From Desulfobacteraceae bacterium (GTDB taxonomy: Bacteria; Desulfobacterota; DSM-4660; Desulfatiglandales; Desulfatiglandaceae), in contig DAOVUP010000013.1 of the NCBI GenBank assembly GCA_030632525.1, positions 1 to 11,611 on the forward strand: a stretch of DNA of 11,611 bases. The letters run 5' to 3'. Position 1 is the stretch's first letter. The number at the start of each line of letters is the position of its first letter. The notes below the pieces were generated by a model. It saw only the letters and a list, made by a program, of their open reading frames with translations. It was not told the DNA's origin and did not search any database. A program made the position numbers and the translations under genes. Positions 6,857 through 11,611 of the stretch are shown here, in pieces.

Positions 6857-8767
6857 CTACTTAACCCTCACAGCATTGGATGGGCAAATCTCCCTGCATA
6901 TGCCGCACTGGATACACTTGGCAACATCCAACGTGTGTGCTTTCTTTTTCTCACCGGTAATGGCATTGCTTGGACAATCTCTAAGGCATCGGCCACAACC
7001 AATACACGTTTCCGGGTCGATGAAAAATTCGAACAACCCCTTGCATACACCCGCCGGACACCTCCTGTTTCGGATATGTTCTTCGTACTCCTCTCTGAAA
7101 TAACGGATGGTAGTCAAGGCAGGGTTAGGTGCGGTTCCTCCCAGGGCACACAGGGCGGAATCGATAATGATCCTGCCCATATCCTCCAGGAGTTCAATGT
7201 CGCCCTCTCTCCCGCGGCCCTCAGTAATATCGGTCAGTATGTCGAGCATCCTTTTGGTCCCTTCGCGACAGGGTGTACACTTCCCGCAGGACTCGTCTTT
7301 GGTGAAGGCAAGAAAGTATTTGGCAACATTAACCATACAGGCAGTCTCATCCATTACCACCATACCACCTGAACCCATAATGGAACCCACCTCTGCCAGC
7401 TTGTCATAGTCAACGGGCAAATCCATGAGAGAATCCGGTATGCAACCTCCAGAAGGTCCACCTGTCTGTACCGCCTTAAACGCCCTCTTATCCGGTACTC
7501 CTCCCCCGACATCGAAAACCAGTTCCCTAAGGGTCATTCCCATAGGAACTTCTACCAAACCATTCATCTTAACCTTCCCCACCATGGAGAAGATCATCGT
7601 TCCCTTGCTCTTCTCCGTCCCAATCTCTTTGAACCAATCCGCGCCACGGGCAATGATAAGGGGAATATTTGCCCAGGTTTTAACGTTATTGATGTTGGTG
7701 GGTTTTTCCCAGAGCCCCTTTTGGGCGGGGAAAGGAGGTCGTTGTCTGGGCTCACCCGTAGTACCTTCGATGGAGGCGATAAGGGCAGTTTCCTCACCGC
7801 ACACAAATGCCCCAGATCCACGTTCTATAGAAACATCAAAATCGAAGCCAGAATGAAGGATATCATTTCCCAGCAATCCAAGCCCGCGCGCCTGTTCCAG
7901 GGCAAGGGTGAGTTTCTCTATGGCAAGGGGATACTCGGCCCGGGCATACACGACCCCATGTCTGGCACCAATCGCATAGGCCCCGATTATCATTCCCTCA
8001 ATCACCTGGTGGGGGTTGCCCTCAAGGATGCTACGGTCCATATAGGCACCCGGGTCACCTTCGTCGGCATTGCATATCACATACTTTGGCTCCCCCTTTG
8101 CCTCTCGACAGAAACTCCATTTCCTTCCGGTGGGAAATCCCGCTCCCCCCCGACCCCTTAAACCGGATGTCGTAACTTCATCAATAACCATTTTGGGATC
8201 CAGCTCTTTTAATGCCTTAAACAGGGCGGTGTATCCGCCAAAGGCGATGTAGTCCTCAACCTTATCCGGGTTTAGAGTCCCGCAACCCTGGAGCACCCTC
8301 TTTTTTTGTTTTCCAAAAAATGGAACGTCTTTATAAGAGGGAACGTTTCCCATACCTTCAGGCAATCCGTTAAGTTTATACACATGGGTCGTATTTTCAA
8401 ACAGGTGAGGTTCTTCTTCAATTTTGCAAAGTGCATACTTGGGGATTATCTTATTCTCAGCAAGTGCTGCAACAATCTCTTTGGATTTCTTAACGTCCAT
8501 CTGTTGATAGACGATTCTCGGCCATCCGGGTTTTATGACGTCAACCAGAGGTTCTCTCTGACAAAGCCCCATACATCCGGTAGAGGTCGAAATGATGTCA
8601 AGGCCAAGGGAACGGGCCTCTTTTTCGATGGCTTGAAGCACCTCTTCCGCGCCAGATGCCCTTCCGCAGGTGGACATGCCAACGGCAATCTTGGTCCTCT
8701 CGGGATAACTTGATTTAAGACCTTTCTCCTTTATCTCATCCAGATCTTTTTTCGTTAGAAGGGACAT
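6857..8767 (-). CDS. nuoF: NuoF-type NADH-binding flavoprotein subunit with C-terminal 2x[4Fe-4S] ferredoxin
   Basis: This 636-aa protein is built like the diaphorase subunits of bifurcating hydrogenases (HydB/HndC) and not like the shorter complex I NuoF (about 430-450 aa). Residues about 25-110 are a thioredoxin-like domain with C34, C65 and C69; a fourth cysteine close to C34 is not visible. Residues about 170-490 are the FMN/NADH core, with [16 protein letters not shown] (202-217) and [19 protein letters not shown] (235-253). Next is the [4Fe-4S] site C494/C497/C500 (ESCGKCTPC) with C540. CPAGVC (570-575) leads into a bacterial ferredoxin domain with C588/C591/C594/C598 and C618/C621/C624/C628. 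The expected role is to oxidise or reduce NAD(H) and exchange electrons with the NuoE and NuoG-like parts. The start at 8767 follows GAGGAG with 9-nt spacing, 13 bp after the upstream gene ends. NADP specificity cannot be excluded from the sequence alone. Confidence 0.93.
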   Translation of the reverse strand: MSLLTKKDLDEIKEKGLKSSYPERTKIAVGMSTCGRASGAEEVLQAIEKEARSLGLDIISTSTGCMGLCQREPLVDVIKPGWPRIVYQQMDVKKSKEIVAALAENKIIPKYALCKIEEEPHLFENTTHVYKLNGLPEGMGNVPSYKDVPFFGKQKKRVLQGCGTLNPDKVEDYIAFGGYTALFKALKELDPKMVIDEVTTSGLRGRGGAGFPTGRKWSFCREAKGEPKYVICNADEGDPGAYMDRSILEGNPHQVIEGMIIGAYAIGARHGVVYARAEYPLAIEKLTLALEQARGLGLLGNDILHSGFDFDVSIERGSGAFVCGEETALIASIEGTTGEPRQRPPFPAQKGLWEKPTNINNVKTWANIPLIIARGADWFKEIGTEKSKGTMIFSMVGKVKMNGLVEVPMGMTLRELVFDVGGGVPDKRAFKAVQTGGPSGGCIPDSLMDLPVDYDKLAEVGSIMGSGGMVVMDETACMVNVAKYFLAFTKDESCGKCTPCREGTKRMLDILTDITEGRGREGDIELLEDMGRIIIDSALCALGGTAPNPALTTIRYFREEYEEHIRNRRCPAGVCKGLFEFFIDPETCIGCGRCLRDCPSNAITGEKKKAHTLDVAKCIQCGICREICPSNAVRVK

Positions 8768-8780
8768 TCAATGTTTCTCC

Positions 8781-9680
8781 TCATCCGTACTTCGAAACGA
8801 CATCCATAACCGTGTTATAACGTACCCGGGAATAGACGCGCTCGTCCACCCGGATGACAGGGCTCAGGGCACAACACCCGATACAACGTACCATATCCAG
8901 GCTAAAATTTTTATCCTCGGTGGTTTGGCCGTACTTGATGCCCAATTCATCTTCCAGTTTCTCTAAAATCCTCTCGCCGCCCCGTACGTGGCATGCCGTA
9001 CCCATACAGACACTGATTATGTGCTTCCCACGGGGCTCCAGGCTAAAGAAGGCATAGAACGTAGCAACCCTTAAGATGTGGGCAAGTGAGACATTCAGTT
9101 TGTACGCGACATATTTAAGAACGGGCGGCGGCAAATAGTTGAAGTGGCTGTTTATGTCCTGAAGGACAGGGATTAAGGGGCTCCTGCTTTTTTTGTGTTT
9201 ATCCAGAATTTCATCAACCGCCATCCGCTCGTCTTCCGGCAAGACCGGTTCAACCACCTTAACATCAAGATACACCCTGTTTCCTACCAGACATTGGTTG
9301 ATACACTCACCGCAACCCGTACAGAGCGACTCATCGACCGACCTTGCCCTCCTTCTGATAGATGCCTTAAAATTACCCGGCTCCCCCTTGAGATCAATGA
9401 GGTCTGAATAGGTGAGGTTCTCAATATTAGGATGCCCTCCACACTCCACCAGCTTGGGAGAAATGATACACATGGAGCAGTCATTGGTGGGAAATGTCTT
9501 GTCCAGCTGGGCCATCCTTCCACCGATGGTGGGTTCCTCTTCAACCAAGTAAACCTTAAACCCGCTATTGGCCAGATCCAGAGAGGCCTGGATGCCTCCA
9601 ATCCCAGCTCCTACAACCATTACGGCTCCAACGGGCGGTGAATTGCTTTTTTTATTATCTTGTTCTTCAGTAGAGTTCAT
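8781..9680 (-). CDS. nuoE: HdrA N-terminal FAD/ferredoxin fragment fused to NuoE-type [2Fe-2S] subunit
   Basis: This 299-aa protein joins two parts that are normally in separate proteins. Residues about 17-130 are the N-terminus of HdrA: the FAD dinucleotide motif VGAGIGG (23-29), the HdrA signature GGRMAQLDKTFPTNDCSMC (53-71) and one ferredoxin motif, C120/C123/C126/C130. The HdrA similarity stops there. From about residue 145 it is NuoE: a helical region (VDEILDKHKKSRSPLIPVLQ) followed by a thioredoxin-like fold with the four [2Fe-2S] ligands C225, C230 (CMGTAC), C266 and C270 (CIGCC). The piece of HdrA missing here is found in the gene at 3570-6821. I start at 9680 because GGAG lies 6 nt upstream; a TTG at 9692 is in frame but would overlap that site. 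It probably sits at the NADH module, placing an HdrA flavin beside the NuoE cluster. The fusion is clear; the assembled structure is inference. Confidence 0.88.
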   Translation of the reverse strand: MNSTEEQDNKKSNSPPVGAVMVVGAGIGGIQASLDLANSGFKVYLVEEEPTIGGRMAQLDKTFPTNDCSMCIISPKLVECGGHPNIENLTYSDLIDLKGEPGNFKASIRRRARSVDESLCTGCGECINQCLVGNRVYLDVKVVEPVLPEDERMAVDEILDKHKKSRSPLIPVLQDINSHFNYLPPPVLKYVAYKLNVSLAHILRVATFYAFFSLEPRGKHIISVCMGTACHVRGGERILEKLEDELGIKYGQTTEDKNFSLDMVRCIGCCALSPVIRVDERVYSRVRYNTVMDVVSKYG

Positions 9681-9686
9681 CAATAA

Positions 9687-9690
9687 CTCC
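9687..9690 (-). promoter_or_regulatory. Ribosome binding site of the HdrA-N::NuoE gene (decides the start)
   Basis: The minus strand reads GGAG followed by 6 nt and the ATG at 9680. The alternative in-frame TTG at 9692 would place this site inside the coding region, so the ATG is preferred. Confidence 0.7.
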
Positions 9691-9702
9691 AATATTTAAT
9701 TT

Positions 9703-9734
9703 GGGAATTGAGGGATTCGGGAATTCAGGGATTA
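9703..9734. repeat. Tandem 16-bp repeat in the hdrB to HdrA-N::NuoE gap
   Basis: Two adjacent units, gggaattgagggattc and gggaattcagggatta, differ at two positions. A similar unit occurs at 3042-3057 in the mvhD-metV gap. The surrounding 9681-9893 gap is AT-rich, and I see no gene in it. Role unknown. Confidence 0.5.
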
Positions 9735-9804
9735 AAGACAACCTTTTGATTCTCGATCCACAATTCCTAAATTGTCTTATCCAACACCCAACACTAGCAT
9801 TTTA

Positions 9805-9850
9805 GATTTCAGATTTGGGATTTTGGATTTAAACTCCGCAATCTGAAATC
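9805..9850. repeat. Inverted repeat, possible transcript hairpin between hdrB and the HdrA-N::NuoE gene
   Basis: Perfect 10-bp arms, gatttcagat at 9805-9814 and atctgaaatc at 9841-9850, are separated by 26 nt of AT-rich sequence with further imperfect copies of the same words (agatttgggatt, ggattt, aatccgaaat). The stem is AT-rich and has no adjacent T-run on the minus strand that would make a clear rho-independent terminator. It could be a weak attenuator, a processing site or a degenerate intergenic repeat. Confidence 0.4.
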
Positions 9851-9893
9851 AGCAATCCGAAATGAGAATGTCCTCAATTCCTTAATCTTTTCA

Positions 9894-10745
9894 TCAGATC
9901 AATCCCTTTGACTCAAGCAGCGGACGGGGATCTACCAGGTGCCGCCCCAGCCACTTTCTAACTCCTTTATTCCCAAAAGCCAACCCCATAAGTTCGGTAA
10001 AATAGAAAATCGGAATATCATAGCTGACTCCTTCTTTGTCACCTATCTCTTCCTGCCTGGTATCCAGATTGGCCTGACACAATGGACAGGCTGTAACAAT
10101 ACAGTCAGCCTCCGCCTCACGTGCCATATCCAATAACCTGCCGTTCAACCTGTGTATAATATCCACTCTGGTCAAAACCAAGCTTCCCCCACAGCATTCG
10201 GTTTTATAAGGCCAAAAAACACTTTCCCCCCCAAGCCTGGAAATAAGAATATCCAGTGCCTGGGGATCTTCCCAGTGCTCGGTATCAGTCACCCGGGGGG
10301 GACGAACCAGCAGGCAGCCATAATAGCTCACCGCTTTCAAGTTCTTAAGAGGTCTCTTTATCTTTTTTTCAATGTCCTCCGAGAATTCTTCCCGGCAGAG
10401 AAATTCCAGCATGTGGAGAATGTTTATTTTCCCTTGAAAGGGGATTCCCACATCGACTTTTGATTCGCAGGTTAAGGCTTTCTCCGCAGCCTTGAAACGG
10501 CTGAAGCAGGCAGCACAGGGCGTCACCAAATCCTGCCCTTTTCTTTCTGCTATAGACAAATTTCTGGCTGGAAGGGCGACTGAAAGAAACTCATTGGTAG
10601 AATGTGCAGAGCTTGCCCCACAGCAGCTCCAGTCTGATAACTCCTGCAATTCTATGTCGAGACTTTTGCAAACCGCTTCGATTGATTCACCATATTCACG
10701 GGCAGTTCCTTCAAGTGAACAGCCGGGGAAGAAGGAAACCTTCAT
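9894..10745 (-). CDS. hdrB: Heterodisulfide reductase subunit B-like protein (HdrB, two CCG domains)
   Basis: HdrB binds non-cubane [4Fe-4S] clusters and in methanogens reduces the CoM-S-S-CoB heterodisulfide. In bacteria the substrate is usually unknown. The 283-aa protein has both CCG repeats intact: C9 (PGCSLEGTAREY), C41-C42 (WSCCGASSAH) and C77/C80 (TPCAAC), then C144 (YYGCLLVRPP), C184-C185 (ECCGGSLV) and C220/C223 (ACPLC). The ligand set for two noncubane clusters is therefore complete. Its ATG overlaps the hdrC stop (ATGA), so the two are translationally coupled and form the usual HdrBC pair. A gap of about 210 bp separates it from the HdrA-N::NuoE gene. With no methanogenic disulfide expected, it may relay electrons within the MetVF complex or reduce another thiol/disulfide or acceptor; that is inference. 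Confidence 0.93.
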   Translation of the reverse strand: MKVSFFPGCSLEGTAREYGESIEAVCKSLDIELQELSDWSCCGASSAHSTNEFLSVALPARNLSIAERKGQDLVTPCAACFSRFKAAEKALTCESKVDVGIPFQGKINILHMLEFLCREEFSEDIEKKIKRPLKNLKAVSYYGCLLVRPPRVTDTEHWEDPQALDILISRLGGESVFWPYKTECCGGSLVLTRVDIIHRLNGRLLDMAREAEADCIVTACPLCQANLDTRQEEIGDKEGVSYDIPIFYFTELMGLAFGNKGVRKWLGRHLVDPRPLLESKGLI

Positions 10746-11326
10746 GCTTTTTTATGCTCCTTTGCCTGTTCAAATATTTTTTTCACTTCCTTAACCCCAC
10801 CACATTTAGGAGGCATAACCTTAAGCTTGCCACGCAAAAACATTTTTATTCCCAGTTTTACATCGTTTTTCCATTCCCCTGTTTTGAGCTTTTCCCTCAA
10901 TTCACCACTCTTTTGAGTATAATTTCTAATCATGGTCAATTCGTGCACTCTACCTGTCTTCTTGATGGAATCGAGAAATGCCTTATGGAATATGGGAACT
11001 TTCGGTTCTTTTGCCTGCTTACCACTTTCTTGCTGAATCTGTCTTAAGACATCCATCACTTTGGCAATCTCTATTTCATTGGGACAACGAGTCGTACAGG
11101 TCTCACACGCTGCGCAGACCCAAATCGTCCTGGAAGATAAAACTCTCTCCTTCTGATTGAACAGCACCGATCTTATAACCTGATGGGGAAGCATATCCAT
11201 CGCAAAGGAAACCGGACATCCGGCAGAACATTTATAACACTGGTAACAGGTGAAGATCTCCTCTCCAACCGCATCAACCACAACATCCCTGAAATTTTTA
11301 TCTCCTATCAGTTCCATCCCGTTCAT
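10742..11326 (-). CDS. hdrC: Heterodisulfide reductase subunit C-like ferredoxin (HdrC)
   Basis: This 194-aa iron-sulfur protein connects HdrA to HdrB. It has two [4Fe-4S] motifs: C27/C30/C33/C37 (CYQCYKCSAGCP) and C71/C74/C77/C81 (CAACETCTTRCP). The spacing and the text around both motifs are typical of HdrC. The C-terminal third is basic and rich in lysine and has no membrane segment, so the protein should be cytoplasmic like the rest of the complex. The stop overlaps the hdrB start by 4 nt. The start at 11326 has only a weak ribosome binding site (CAGAG next to the ATG); the ATG at 11317 is an alternative that removes three residues. It is the first gene of the cluster after a 197-bp gap, so the main promoter is probably in that gap, although I could not find a convincing -35/-10 pair. 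Confidence 0.92.
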   Translation of the reverse strand: MNGMELIGDKNFRDVVVDAVGEEIFTCYQCYKCSAGCPVSFAMDMLPHQVIRSVLFNQKERVLSSRTIWVCAACETCTTRCPNEIEIAKVMDVLRQIQQESGKQAKEPKVPIFHKAFLDSIKKTGRVHELTMIRNYTQKSGELREKLKTGEWKNDVKLGIKMFLRGKLKVMPPKCGGVKEVKKIFEQAKEHKKA

Positions 11327-11385
11327 CTCTGTTTGATTATCTTAAAAATTGACGGTTTAGCAAAAAGAACAATTCGCCCCTTTTT

Positions 11386-11477
11386 GTCATTCCTGCGAAA
11401 GCAGGAATCCAGTAATTTCAGATTGTTATGGACCCTCGCTTCCCGATCAAGTTGAGGAGAGGCTTCGCGAGAGTGAC
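11386..11477. repeat. MITE-like palindromic intergenic repeat upstream of hdrC
   Basis: The element begins GTCAT and ends GTGAC. The left end holds a perfect hairpin (attcctgc, loop gaaa, gcaggaat; 11389-11408). The right end holds an imperfect counterpart (ctcgctt ... cttcgcgag) interrupted by a short insert. This layout, with GTCATTCCTGCGAAAGCAGG at one end, is typical of a large family of short mobile or palindromic repeats found between genes in many Proteobacteria and Desulfobacterota. When translated it gives the familiar spurious SCFRRND peptide. It lies in the presumed promoter region of hdrC and could act as a transcript hairpin. Confidence 0.75.
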
Positions 11478-11523
11478 TCGATTTTTTAGCTTTGAGAGCA
11501 TCAAGAATCATTTTTCTAAATTC

Positions 11524-11611
11524 TTAAGCAGTTAACGATCCCACATGATCCAATACCGCTGCCAGTCTTTCCTTACCGGCGATGGTAACCAGAAGAACCC
11601 CCTGGCATATA
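11524..11611 (-). CDS. C-terminal end of an unrecognised protein (partial, runs off right edge)
   Basis: An open frame enters from the right edge and ends in TAA at 11526-11524. The last 28 residues read ICQGVLLVTIAGKERL followed by AAVLDHVGSLTA. The pattern of a hydrophobic strand, a glycine and a short helix suggests the end of a small alpha/beta domain, but the fragment is too short to name. It has the same strand as the cluster and is separated from hdrC by 197 bp with a repeat element. Coding status is likely from the residue pattern and the stop placement, but not certain. Confidence 0.5.
   Translation of the reverse strand, partial: ICQGVLLVTIAGKERLAAVLDHVGSLTA

Noticed and set aside
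3570..9680. The split HdrA as an assembly or cloning artefact
   Set aside because: Both fusion junctions lie inside single continuous frames, the breakpoints match each other in HdrA, and the flanking hdrCB and mvhD-metVF order is normal, so an artefact would have to be improbably neat. Read-level checking would still settle it.
9681..9692. TTG start at 9692 for the HdrA-N::NuoE gene
   Set aside because: The GGAG at 9687-9690 has ideal spacing to the ATG at 9680.
11327..11385. A sigma-70 promoter for hdrC (GATAAT near 11338)
   Set aside because: The -10-like box would put the transcript start only a few bases before the ATG, and no good -35 box lies at the right distance.
11323..11511. A 62-residue minus-strand open frame upstream of hdrC
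   Set aside because: Its C-terminal half is a translation of the palindromic repeat (it contains the tell-tale SCFRRND peptide), there is no ribosome binding site, and it overlaps the hdrC start.
1..11611. CRISPR arrays, tRNA or rRNA genes, and transposase genes
   Set aside because: No regularly spaced repeats, tRNA-like folds or rRNA motifs were seen, and no frame resembles a transposase.

Overview
The window is most likely chromosomal DNA from a strictly anaerobic bacterium. It is probably a Desulfobacterota-like (deltaproteobacterial) sulfate reducer or syntroph, or another organism that uses the Wood-Ljungdahl pathway. The reasons are a heterodisulfide-reductase-type electron-transfer cluster joined to a MetVF-type methylenetetrahydrofolate reductase, a UGA codon read as selenocysteine, and a palindromic intergenic repeat of a kind common in that group. 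The phylum call is inference. Every gene I can support lies on the minus strand, so transcription runs from high to low coordinates.

Layout in transcription order: the tail of an unrecognised gene (11611-11524); a 197-bp gap holding a MITE-like palindromic repeat; hdrC (11326-10742) and hdrB (10745-9894), which overlap by 4 nt; a gap of about 210 bp with short AT-rich repeats; an HdrA-N::NuoE fusion (9680-8781); a NuoF-type NADH dehydrogenase subunit with an extra ferredoxin domain (8767-6857); a 1083-aa protein with a NuoG-like ferredoxin head joined to the rest of one HdrA and then a second HdrA (6821-3570); a selenocysteine-containing MvhD (3573-3139, 4-nt overlap with the previous gene); a gap of about 200 bp; metV (2937-2269) and metF (2272-1346), overlapping by 4 nt; a single-domain response regulator (1307-927); a gap of about 200 bp; and a receiver-PAS protein running off the left edge (723-1).

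The gene order matches the hdrCBA-mvhD-metVF unit known from Moorella thermoacetica, with one major difference. The first HdrA module is cut in two. Its N-terminal FAD/ferredoxin part is fused to the front of NuoE, and its remainder is fused to the back of a NuoG-like head, with nuoF between them. The arrangement looks as if a nuoE-nuoF-nuoG' cassette had been placed in frame inside hdrA. The two HdrA parts meet at the same point, just after the first internal ferredoxin motif.

Inferred function: NADH enters at NuoF (FMN) and electrons pass through NuoE, the NuoG-like head and the HdrA flavins and clusters. They are then distributed through MvhD, HdrBC and MetV to the MetF flavin for interconversion of methylene- and methyl-tetrahydrofolate, with ferredoxin as a possible second partner (flavin-based electron bifurcation or confurcation). 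No hydrogenase catalytic subunit is in the window, which fits NADH rather than H2 as the electron donor or acceptor. The two receiver proteins suggest phosphorelay control, but no kinase or DNA-binding domain is visible.
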